Shown one piece after another: positions 22,660-33,161 of a stretch of DNA of 64,000 nucleotides. The DNA lies in contig JBHGNT010000011.1 in NCBI GenBank assembly GCA_043228905.1, forward strand, positions 2,356,001 through 2,420,000, read 5' to 3'. The stretch is from Azolla caroliniana (lineage: Eukaryota; Polypodiophyta). The notes below the pieces were generated by a model. The model searched no databases and was not told where the DNA came from. It worked only from the letters and a program-made list of their open reading frames with translations. Position 1 is the stretch's first letter; every line of letters starts with the position of its first letter. Both the position numbers and the translations under genes were made by a program.

Positions 22660-23095
22660 TCGTTACATGATAACGACACAACATTGTGACAAACTCGATT
22701 ATCAACAATTGGGACCATTTACAATGTCATCAAAGATTAATAAGGTGGCTTTTCGTCTTGATCTCCCTTCCCATATGTGACATCACCTAGAATTTCATTG
22801 TTCGTCTTTTGAACCTTGTGCCACAAGCACTATTTCAAATCGCGCGGTACCATTGTCGCCTCCTCTCCAACTTGCTAATAATCCTAAAATATGAAGTTGC
22901 ATTGATTCTCAATTCCAAGATCCTGCACAATAAATTATATTATTTGGTGGATTGGTTGGGTTATGATCCAAATGATCGAACATGGGAACCTGCCGAGAAT
23001 TAAGCAAATGCTTTAGATCTGGTCAAAGAATTTCATCGTCAATACCATAACAAACCTAGTCTCGTAGCCATCATGTTGTTTTAGGAGGGGGGGTA
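22660..23095 (+). pseudogene. element N, gypsy integrase C-terminus, chromodomain and polypurine tract
   Basis: On +, frames give KLDYQQLGPFTM, VAFRLDLPSHM, then a chromodomain (LYYLVDWLGYDPNDRTWEPAEN, with ALDLVKEFHRQYHNKP after one frame change), then GGAGGGGGGGTAG before the LTR. It is closely related to M but in the opposite direction. It is probably the 3' end of the element whose gag lies at 14140-15304. The middle (RT, RNase H) has been lost. Confidence 0.65.
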
Positions 23096-23600
23096 GTGTG
23101 ATGCCCACCATCTGATGACATGGATTGAAACTGTGACCTATGTGTACATATGCTATCTGATACATATATTTAATATATTGTAACATAATATCATAATTAG
23201 TAGAACCCTAGAACATTCTACAACTTTGTAGAACTTCTTGGAACATTCTAAAACTTTGTAGAACTTCCTGGAACATTCTAAAACTTTGTAGAACTTCCTG
23301 GAACATTCTAGAAAACCCTAAAGTGTTGCATGACCCACTATATAATGAAGCGCCGTCACTCTTGTCGAACCATTCCGGTTCAACGCCAATCTTGGGTCCT
23401 CCAAGTAAGCTCTCTCTTGTATCTCTTTATCTTAATACATATTTCCTTTCATAGTTTCTCTCGCTCACTCTATCCATTGCTATCTCATTTATCCCTTTCA
23501 TCCATCGCTCATTCTCTCGCTCTTTCTACTACTATCTTGTCTAAGTTATGATAGTGTCCAGATGGACTTATACTCGGTCATTCTGAACTTGTAGAGCAGG
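23096..23600 (+). repeat. 3' LTR of gypsy element N (right edge uncertain)
   Basis: Starts TGTGATGCCCACCATC right after the polypurine tract. U3 carries a 30-bp array (23211-23313), then TATATAA (23339-23345), then a CT-rich leader. I could not find the terminal CA or a target duplication, so the right limit is approximate. Confidence 0.5.
23211..23313 (+). promoter_or_regulatory. 30-bp tandem array of heat-shock-type elements with TATA
   Basis: GAAcaTTC occurs four times at an exact 30-bp period (23211, 23241, 23271, 23301). The last copy extends to GAAcaTTCtaGAA, a perfect three-unit heat-shock element. TATATAA follows 26 bases after the array. Motif-based inference. Confidence 0.55.
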
Positions 23601-24310
23601 TTCATCATTGTAGAGAGTAGGAACAATTTTGGAGCTTGAATAACCTTGATGACAAGAAAATAATGTGAGTCATTCAGATCCTTCATCTCAAACTTTTTTG
23701 AAAGCAACTTTTTAATCGTGTCTCGGTGAGGTTTTCTCTATTGATGACAAGGTTATCAACATATAAGATAATAAAGACCATGCTTTTGGGACAATTGTGG
23801 ATATACAATGAGTTATCAAATTTTGACATCCGAAAACCAAGGTTGTGAAGATACGACGTGATCTTTGAATGCCATGCTCTCGGGGTTTGCTTCAGTTTGT
23901 AGTGTGGCTTATTCAATTGGCAAACTACATGTGGATGTTTGCTCGATTCAAAGACAAGTGGTGGCATTGTGTGAACTTCCTCGAGCTCGCCTTGAAAGAA
24001 CGTGTTCGTGACATCCATTTTATGCAAGTGCCACCTTTTCGCTACTACAATTGCAATTATTGTCCTCACAATAGTCATTTTTGCCACCAAGGCAACTTTT
24101 CATCATAGTCTATGCAATGGGTTTGTGCATACCCCTTGGAGATTGGCCGAGCCTTGAATTGGTTGATCATGCCATATGCATTATGTATTATCTTGAACAT
24201 TTAGTGGTAACCAATTGGCTTCTTCATAGTTCCAGAGGTTGGGACTAAATCGAACAACGCTCGCATCTCCTCCCTCATTGGCTCGATCCAAGTTGATGCA
24301 GACAAGAGTA
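23560..24310 (-). pseudogene. copia reverse-transcriptase fragment J
   Basis: Minus frames contain GYAQTHCIDYDE, AKRWHLHKMDVTNTFFQGELEE, LKQTPRAWHSKI, FDNSLYIH and ILYVDNLVI. YVDD has become YVDN, so the catalytic pair is damaged. Flanking domains are not recognisable. Confidence 0.75.
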
Positions 24311-24590
24311 AGAAAGATGAACAGATTAATCCAAGCATAGACAACTTAACAGAGATCAAGATCAAGAATAGAATATGAGAGAGAGAGACAGAGGCAGGAA
24401 GTTGTAGTTGTATTATTCAAGTCTCAGAAGTTACAATACAATAATAGCAACAACAACTACATTCTCCAACCAGGTTACAAGTCCAGTTTATATATGAACT
24501 AAACTAGGGCAACTACCCCAGAATTGTCCTAAACCTAGTATGTCCAAATGAGATGGTGTGAATACGTCCATTATACACCCATATTCGATA
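24295..24590 (-). repeat. copia LTR remnant related to the LTR at 26555-26915
   Basis: It shares the ACCAGGTTACAAG, GGGCAACTACCC, CCTAAACCTAGT and GTGTGAATACGNCCATTATA words with the second LTR, and ends at ATATTCGATA next to a GTCCCCC polypurine complement. The left edge is not sharp. Confidence 0.5.
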
Positions 24591-25849
24591 GTCCCCCATA
24601 ATGTACGTTGTCGTGTGGTGCATGACACACGTGCCAAACATTGCGATGTGCGTGTCACACGTGCGCGAACAAGCATCGGGCCTCTATCCGCTAGTGGTTA
24701 TGGAGGATTGTCAAATGGTCAAGTTAATGAAAAGAAAATGATATGACCATATGAGTTGAGTACACTTGAGAAGAAGAAGAAGAAGAAGAAGAAGATGATG
24801 ATGATCTCACAAAGAAGAGGACAAGTGAAACCCTCAAAACCTCCAAGTTTCTTTTCTTGATAAGAAGAACTATACAAAATGAAGAAGGATATGCTTATTG
24901 CGATCCTACCAATCTTTGAGCCCCCCTTTCACAAGAAAAGAGGCCCTTTATATAGGGTCTCACATGCATTAAGAGCTTAAGATCATGACGCCACTTGTCT
25001 CTCAACATGTTTGTGTTCAAAAGTGGAAGGTTCACGCACAATCAGAAGGATACAGAATATTCCATTTGATTTCAGGGTTTTTTAAACTGTCTCACAAAAA
25101 ATGTGATGCCAATATCACATGTGCTCAAAGACTCAATGGAAAAGCTTAAAATATTACCCTATCATAAAATTGAAAATTCACAAAATTAGGCAAATGTCAT
25201 AAATTTATACCATGTTTTTTACTGTAAAATTAACAACTCATGTTTTTTATAACAAACAATATTCACAAGGAGCGATTAATTTAAAAACAATTAAGCTTTA
25301 TATCAATTGAGTTCTTACAAGCTTATATTGTTAACCATTCATGCCAAAAATACAATCAAGAGTTATTCCTCTCATAAGAATCACTACTATAGAGCCTAGT
25401 ATACAATGGTGACTCATCCTCCTCCTCATCAGATGTACCAATCAAAGCATTGTCTTCATCTAAAAGCAAATGTTGTGACTCCAAATCCTGTGTAGGAGAT
25501 CCGGTCCGCCTTGTAGACTTGGCAATTTCTCTTTTATTATGTCTATTGTTGGCTTCCTTAAATGTCTAGCTTTTGTGAGTGTAAAGTCGTACACAACGAT
25601 ATCCGCCTCTTTCATGTCAAGGGTTGATGTGTTACGAATATTTCTTTTTCGCTTTATATTTCCTCTTGACGTTGGGCATTCCATCATCTCTAATGTATAC
25701 TTGCCTGTAAATGCATTCTTGCTTTTAGTTTTGTACCAATGCACCTTTGTAGACTTTATCTGATTTTGGTTTTCATGCATCGCCACGTCCAATACTTTAC
25801 CAATCTAGAATTGGTGCACTAGGTCGTTGTCATATGTAGGTGTGGCAAT
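24591..25849. other. no gene recognised; GAA/GAT microsatellite
   Basis: An imperfect (GAA)n(GAT)n tract lies at about 24768-24805. An open stretch on minus (about 25460-25792) has no domain that I recognise and no start or splice support. It is probably decayed transposon sequence. Confidence 0.4.
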
Positions 25850-26500
25850 TAACATCCCAACAAAGTGCCGGTTAGGAAAGATGGTAGCGAATTAAGGCTA
25901 AGAGCCAGCCATCCGGCTAAGAGTTGAGTGTTGCGGCTAAGGCTAAGTACTGAATCGGCTCTAGCCAATTCGGTTAGGGACAATATGTAAATACATACAT
26001 ATGTATGTATAAAACCTAGGTGGGTGTATCAATGTGTTAGAGTCATTATTAGAGCTGAATAGAAGTACAAAGAAGTGTGTGAACGTTAAGGTGAAGAGAA
26101 GAAGAAGAAGGACCGTGGGTTGTGCAGGTCGAGCTTGTGTAGCAACCAACCCTTGAATCCGATCTGACAGGTCGACGACTCTACGCAAATCATGTGTTGT
26201 CGTTTCTCTCTTTCCCCTTGTTCTCTATGTATATTCCTCTACTAAGACGAAGGTCTGTTCAAGGTTGTGGCCTTGAGAGAACGACTATACCCCTAGTTGG
26301 CTAGGGAAGCCCAAAACACTTGTATACACTCTAACAATGAATATGTTTGGAGTCTGTGGCCTCCTATGGTTTTTTCCCATTTAGGGTTTCCACTTTAAAA
26401 CCTAGTGTCTATGTATTTTCTACTTTGTTGTTGTTTGTCATTCCTGCATGTTAGTCGGTTGTGTATGAGTTCATATTATCACATCAGTTTGGTCACGTAC
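25850..26500 (+). repeat. LTR-like remnant P
   Basis: Contains TATGTATAAAACC (about 26003-26015) and the LTR block GGTTTTTTCCC / TTTAGGGTTTCCAC (about 26369-26395) that also occurs in copia LTRs A, C, E and F. No coding part is attached. Borders not found. Confidence 0.4.
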
Positions 26501-26554
26501 CAACCGTAGAAGGGAGCATCAAGTGGCCCGAGAACACTACATTGACATAGAGAT

Positions 26555-26915
26555 TGTTGGAACTAGCCGTCAGGTGCGGAACAATCTTAACACTCTTTGA
26601 GTTGAAGATCTTTAGCGAGTACAAAGAAATAGATTGATACCAATAGATAGTTGAATCATAAGACAAGATCAACAATGGAACAAGGGAAGAGAGACAATAG
26701 AGTAGGCACAAGCAAGATGTAACTGTATTATTCTCAAAGAGTTACAATAGTACAATGTACAAAATGGACAACCTCTTTACACTAGGTTACAAGAGTCTGT
26801 TTAAATACCAACTGACTTAGAGCAACTACCCTTTCCACAATTTATTGAAATAGCCTAAATCTAGTGTGTTCAATGGGACAGTGTGAATACGGCCATTATA
26901 TACCCATATTCGACA
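26555..26915 (-). repeat. 3' LTR of copia remnant K
   Basis: Starts TGTCGAATATGGG at 26915 on minus, next to a polypurine tract (CCAGGGGAG), and ends in AACA at 26555. TTTAAATA-type box near 26810-26820. It belongs to the RNase H fragment on its right. Confidence 0.65.
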
Positions 26916-27700
26916 CTCCCCTGGAATGGGCGTATACAACAAATAATCTATAATAAAAGAAATGAGCAAGAAACACAGATTTATGCAAGGTTGTCAAACA
27001 AGTCGGCTTTGTTTGAGTTGGCAAAATTCAAGAACAGAAGACCAAGTTGGCCGGGGTCGGAAGAGTTGAAGTCAAGCCTCGAACTATTGATTTTGATTGT
27101 CCAAAACCATCCTGAATGTCTAACTCAATGGGGCCAATTCTTTGTTACGCCCATCTGGTGCCGAAGGGATCAGAATCGATCCGTCGAAAGAAACTTGGTC
27201 ATCTCATCTACGACATTATTGCCTGTAGGTATCTTCTTGATGCCGATTTTCCCTGAAATGATGCAATCTCAAACAAAGTGATATCTCACATCAATGTGCT
27301 TCGAGGATTTGTGCTGAACCGAATTTTTCGACAAAGCAACAACACCCTGACTTTCACTGTAGACAACTGAAGCTAAGTCGGAGTCGACTTGTCAAAATGT
27401 GTGTGCCAGCCGACCGAGCCATAAGGCCTCTTTCGCCGTGTCGGACAGAACTATGTATTTGGCCTCGATCGTTGATGTAGTAGTGCACTCCTGGAGTTTC
27501 GACTTCCACGGAATTGCTCCGTTGACAAATTTGAAGCAGTATCTGGTTGTTGACTTTCGAATGTCCATGCAATTGGCAAAGTTTGAGTCGGTATAACCGA
27601 CTATGCCTGAAATATTGTTTGGCCTGAATAAGATGCCATAGTCTTTTGTGCCCACTAGGTATCAGAACACCTGCTTTACTGCGTTCCAATGCGATCAGTG
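26916..27700 (-). pseudogene. copia RNase H fragment K
   Basis: Minus frames show YTDSNFANCMDIRKSTTRYCF, AIPWKSKLQECTTTSTIEAKY and AKEALWL, the RNase H end of a copia pol, followed toward the LTR by degenerate sequence. GYVF, VSWQS and STTEAEY have all drifted. No upstream RT or integrase remains. Confidence 0.75.
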
Positions 27701-27934
27701 TTAGCCGGTTGGCTACAGGGTCGGGAAGTCAGAATCGAACAAGTGTGAAATGGTCAGAGTCGATGGTGTTCAAAAGTATAGAAGAGTTGGAGTCGGATCG
27801 ACATAGCAGATTGATGAGTCAACAATATTCATTTGCCAAGTAGAAAAATATATATTAGAATTAGTTAAACCGTTTTGTGTTAGTTCTTGCCGAACATAGG
27901 CAGGTGTAATCTTGGAAAGAGACTCTCGGTGTTA
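27701..27934. other. transposon-derived flank of element B
   Basis: No gene. This sequence and 38148-38490 were contiguous before element B inserted, as shown by the cctat duplication. Together they look like the LTR/leader of a gypsy element whose gag starts near 38490. Confidence 0.4.
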
Positions 27935-28108
27935 CCTATTGTAAAGAATCAATGGTGATTCTTGTGCAACGAAATAGATATGTGTGTGTGTGTGAAAAAT
28001 AGAGGAGAGAAGAGAACACAAGATAGATAAGCAAGAGAAATCAAATACTCAAGAAGAAGGTGTATATTTCACAAATAGAATGGAGATACAAAATTTCGAC
28101 TTAGTATG

Positions 28109-28693
28109 TGTTGGGAAATCGGTCCCTTCGGATGGGATTCGGTTATGGATGAAGAGTACGCGATGAGAATTAGAAGAGATCCGGAAACCGGATCGGATGG
28201 ACCCGGTGAGAACCAGAAGAGAAGACATACTAGTAAATATGTTTTGAACAAGCCTATTGAGGCTATATTTGTAAATAACCCTAATTTCATATAAGTATAA
28301 ATATGACTTAGGGCAATCACTTTATGAGGGTTGTAACCATATTGTTGTATGTGTATAACTATGGCATAGAGCGAGTGACATAGAGAGAGAGAGAGAGAGA
28401 GAGAAGGAGATACAGAACGATTTCTGTTGTAACCGCCGCCTGGCGAAGAAATAGAGCTCGAGGTCGTTGCCTCCGAGTCTCTGATTGCACCTTTCTCATA
28501 TAGTGATAGTTCGGAACCTGTGGGCTCCCGTGGTTTTTCCCTTATTAGGGTTTTCCACGTAAATATCTTGTGTACTCTCTATTGCTCGTGTGTGTATGAG
28601 TATTTATCTCTATTCCCATTTTTGTGTTTGATTCTAAATGAAGTGATTCAAGACTTGGTTGTGGCCAAGCAATATTCCGTGCAATTCTCGTCA
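28109..28693 (+). repeat. 5' LTR of copia C
   Basis: 585 bp, TGTTGGGAAATCGG to CTCGTCA, with TATAAATA at 28296-28303. It holds one copy of a 42-bp unit (GAGATCCGGAAACCGGAT and GGATGGACCCGGTGAGAACC) that is doubled in the 3' LTR. Confidence 0.9.
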
Positions 28694-28722
28694 AACTAGT
28701 ATCCGAGCGAACAACACATGAA

Positions 28723-31700
28723 ATGGAAGAATCGTTCGGCGGCATGTTCAAGCTCACCGGCTCCAACTACCCAGTGTGGAAGTTGAAGATGAGGGATATG
28801 CTATTGGTTAAAGATCTTTGGTTGCTGGTTTAGTTCGGGGACAAGAGACCGGATAAGATCGACGCCATAGTGTGGGAGGTGATGCACATGAAGACGACGG
28901 CATACATCCGGTGCTTCATTGACATGAACCTATACAACAACTTCAATGAAGAAAGTAAGGCTCATGAACTCTGGGAGAAGATCGACATCATGTTCCAGAA
29001 CAAGAATGTCGTTAATCGGGTTTAGGTATTCCGAAAGCTAGTGAGGCTCCAGTACCAGGACGGCTCCAGTATGGCGGAGCACATGAATGTCTTCCAGGGG
29101 CTAATACACCAAGCAACCTTGTTGGAAGTACCTCTCGCTGATGAGGTAATTGCATTACTCCTACTTGGTTCCCTCCCGAATAGTTGGGAGACACTAGTTG
29201 TCATGTTGGGAAACGCCGGGCCGGAAGGAAAGTAGTTGTCCCTAACAAGGGTAAAATCAAGCTTGCTAGATGAAGAAGCACGCCGGAAGGACCGGGAGTC
29301 CGGAACCGATCCGAAGGCCTTGGTCACGGAAGATGACCACAACTGGGGAAGAGGCTGGTATCGGAGTCCCCAAAACTGGGACATGTCGGGGACAAGGTCG
29401 AAGTCAAGGGGGAGGCCTACTTGCTTCTATTATGCGAAGCCAGGGCACTTCTAGAAGAACTGTCAGCATTTCCGGAAAGAGAAAGAAACCGACATCACCG
29501 ATTTGAAGAAGATTTCGGACCGGAGAGGCCCGGATCAGAAAGGAACTTCGGCGATCGCGACAAGTAAAGAAGAACTGATGCTCATTACCGAGGAGAATGA
29601 GTTAAACCTTGTCAGTGACGAGACAACGTGGGTTGTCGATTTCGGAGCGTCGTTCCACCTGACACCGTATCAGAAATGCTTCTCATCCTACACAACCGGC
29701 GATCATGGTTGTGTCCGGATGGGGAATGAAGGTACATGCCGAATTATCGGCATAGGAGATGTGTTGTGGACGACATCAACCAGTTGCAAGTTGTTGTTGA
29801 AGGATGTCTGACACATTCCGGAGGTTCGACTGAACTTGATATCAGCCGATCGGCTAGATGATGAAGGCTACACGGGTAGCATCCGGAATGGAGTCATTAA
29901 GTTCTGCAAAGGGAGCCTAATAGTGGCTCGAGCCCGGAAGGTCAACACACATTGTACTTGATGAATGCCCAGATATGCCGGGAAGAAGTGAACGTAGCAT
30001 CCGACACTGCCAGTGGGCTGTGGCACAAGAGATTGTGTCACATGATCCAAAAGGGGATGAGAAGACTTGCCAAAGACAACCTCATTCCGGAGGTGAAAGA
30101 CATGTTCCTTGAGAAGTGCACCGATTGCTTGGCCGACAAGCAAAACCGAACCTCTTTCCAGTCAAGACCACCGATGAGACGGAATGCACCACTGGAGCTG
30201 GTGCATACCGATGTGTGTCAAGTGGACACGAAGTCATATGCCAGAGCACAGTACTTCGTGACGTTCATAGATGACCACAACCGGAAGTTGTGGGTCTCAC
30301 CATTCAAGACGAAGGATCAAGTGTTATTCGTCTTCAAGGAGCTCCACGCGAGAGTGGAAAGAGAAACCGGCCGGAAGCTGAAGGCGGTTCGAGCAGATAA
30401 CGGAGGAGAATACCGGGGGCAGTTCGAGGAGTACTACCGGTCCAAGGGATTCCGACTCGAATTTACTGTGCCGAAGACACCAGAACTAAACGGGCTGGCC
30501 GAACGGATGAATTGGACCGTCATGGAGAGAGTTCAGAGCATGTTGGCACATGCAAAATTACCCAAGACGTTTTGGGCTAAGGCGTTGATGACGGCGACCT
30601 ATGTGATAAACATATCACCCTCAACACCCTTGGAAGGAGACTCACTGCAAAAAGTATGGATCAGTAAAGATGTATCTCACTGGCATCTAAAGGTGTTCGG
30701 ATCTCTTGCTTACGTGCATTTGGCGAAGGATAAGAGCGCAAAGTTGGATCTGAAGTCTGGGCCATGCATATTCCTTGGATACGACGATGATGAGTTCAGT
30801 TACCGGGTGTGGGATCTGGTCGACAAGAAGGTGTTCCAGAGTCGGGACATAGTCTTCATGGAAGACAAGACCATTGCCGATTGGGAATCCGAGAAGAAGA
30901 TGATGAACTCCGGATCATCCAATGAAAAACGGTTTGAGGACACAAGGACCTACCCGGTTGAAAACCAGATGTTGGCCGGCAACCAGAGGAAACTCGACAA
31001 ACTGGCCGGATACAGACAAGAAACCAAACCGGCCGGATATGGACAAGAAACCAAACCGACCGAAGAAAGGGAGATCAACATGCATCAACCGGAAGGATTT
31101 GAGAAGAAAGGGAAGGAGCACTTGGTGTGCCGGATGAAGAAGAGCTTATACGGACTGAAGCAAGCTCCCCGACAATGGTACCGGAAGTTCAACTCCTTCA
31201 TGACCGACCAAGGGTACCACAAAATGCAAGCCGATCACTATGTGTTTGTGAAGAAATTTGACGGAGGAGATTTATTGATACTTCTCCTAAATGTGGATGA
31301 TATGTTGATCGTCGAACGAGATCAAGGCAAGATTCGGATGCTAAAGAAGGCTCTGAACCAGACTTTCTCAATGAAAGACTTGGGTCTGGCAAGATAGATA
31401 TTGGGAATTCACATCATCCGGGACCAGTTGAAGAAGCTATTGTGGTTGTCACAGGAGAAGTACGTGACAAAGGTGCTTCAACGGTTCAACATGTCAGAGG
31501 TGAAACCGGTCGGATCGACACTTTCAACAAACTGCAAGCTATCCGGAAAACAAAGTCCGAGGACAAAGGCAGAGAAGACGGATATGATGAAGATACCATA
31601 TGCCTATGCCGTCGGAAGCTTGATGATGTGATGGTATGTACCCAACTGGATATCGGATATGCAGTCGGAGTGGTAAGCCGGTTCATGAGCAATCCCGGAA

Positions 31701-32266
31701 AAGAGCACTAGAACATGGTCAAGTGGATACTCCGGTATTCGAAAGGCACCTCAAGTATGTGCCTCCGGTTCAGCTCCGGTAATCCCCAACTTGATGTATT
31801 CATGGATTTGGATATGTTGGCTGATGTGGATACTATCCAGTCTACATCTGGATATGTCATGGCTTATGCAAGGGGGGCTGTTTCGTGGCAGTCGAGGCTG
31901 CAGAAGACGGTTGTGTTGTCAACCACGGAGGCGGAGTACATGGCAGTTGTAGAAGCCAACAAGGAGATAATCTGGATGAAGGAATTCATCGAAGAGCTAG
32001 GAATCCAACTGGAGGAATGTCGGCTCTATTGCGATAGTCAAAGTGCCATCCACCTTGCAAAGAACGCGGCCTACCATTCCCAGACGAAACATATCCAGCG
32101 GAGGTACCACTGGATCCGGGAGAGAGTAGAAGATCAAGAGTTCGTGCTGACGAAGATTCACATGAAGGAGAACGAGTCAGATATGTTGACCAAGGTGTTG
32201 ACAACAGACAAGCTGGACGCGTGCCGAAAGCGGATCGGGCTGGCGAGACATCCCATGCCGGAGTGA
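28723..32266 (+). pseudogene. gag-pol of copia C, with stops and a deletion that fuses integrase to RT
   Basis: gag opens at ATG 28723 (MEESFGGMFKLTGSNYP) but is cut by early stops near 28832 and 29023. The zinc knuckle reads CFYYAKPGHF followed by a stop. Protease has VVDFGASFHLTP, so the catalytic DSG is changed to DFG. An open frame from 29952 carries the integrase (HKRLCHM, CTDCLADKQN, ADNGGEYRG, LNGLAERMN). It then jumps from TKPTEEREI straight to NMHQPEGFEKKGKEHL, skipping about 180 residues of the RT N-terminus present in copia E. RT keeps NVDDMLIV in place of YVDD. Further stops lie near 31395 and 31710, and RNase H ends at 32266. Confidence 0.88.
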
Positions 32267-32276
32267 AGGTGGAGAT

Positions 32277-32903
32277 TGTTGGGAAATTGGTCCCTCTGGA
32301 TGGGATCCAGTTATGGATGAAGAGTACCCGGTGAGAATTGGAAGAGATTCGGAAATCAAATTGGATGGACCCGGAGAGAACCGGAAGAGATCCGGAAACC
32401 GGATTGGATGGACCCGGTGAGAACCGGAAGAGAAGACATACTTGTAAATATGTTTTAAACAAGCCTATTGAGGCTATATTTGTAAATAGCCCTAAGTTCA
32501 TATAAGTATAAATATGACTTAGGGCAATCACTTTATGAGGGTTGTAACCATATTGTTGTATATGTATAATTGTGGCATAGAGTGAGTGATAGAGAGAGAG
32601 AGAGACAGAGAGACAAAGAAGGAGATATAGAATGGTTTCTGTTGTAACCACTGCCTGGCGAAGAAACAGAGCTCGAGGCCGTTGCCTCCGAGTCTCTAAT
32701 TGTACCTTTCTCATATAGTGATAGTTTGGAGCTTGTGGGCTGCAGTGGTTTTTCCCTTATTAGAGTTTTCCACGTAAACATCCTGTGTACTCTCTATTGC
32801 TCGTGTGTGTATGAGTATTTATCTCCCATTTTTGTGTTTGATTCTAAACGAAGTGATTCAAGACTTGGTTGTGGCCGAGCAATATTCCGCGCTATTCTCG
32901 TCA
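32277..32903 (+). repeat. 3' LTR of copia C
   Basis: 627 bp, 42 bp longer than the 5' LTR because the GGATGGACCCGG unit occurs twice. It follows the polypurine tract GAAGGTGGAGA. Confidence 0.9.
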
Positions 32904-33161
32904 GTATGAAGTATGAGGAGGGTGATTTATATAGAGTCACCCTCTCTCTTCATTAACTAACTACAACAACCACTCTCTCTCTTGGGGAATGTGAAGACTT
33001 ATAGTCATGGGGAATATGTAACTAATTAGTTATGTGTCATAGAATAAGATTCTATGACACATAGTTAATGTGTAGAGAGTAGTGGTGTGACTCTTGACCT
33101 TTGAGTAATCATAGATTCTCAAAAGGTGTGTTCACACATTGCACTATGTTGAGCTTGATTC

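Larger units (their letters stand above)
28109..32903 (+). mobile_element. copia element C (Tork-like), internally deleted
   Basis: LTRs 28109-28693 and 32277-32903; target duplication gtatg at 28104-28108 and 32904-32908. The primer-binding site is decayed (TAGTATCCGAGC at 28696-28707, two changes from the iMet type). It sits inside B's 3' LTR in the opposite orientation. Confidence 0.94.

Noticed and set aside
25460-25792. 110-codon open frame on minus
   Set aside because: No recognisable domain, no splice or promoter support, surrounded by transposon debris; not called as a gene.
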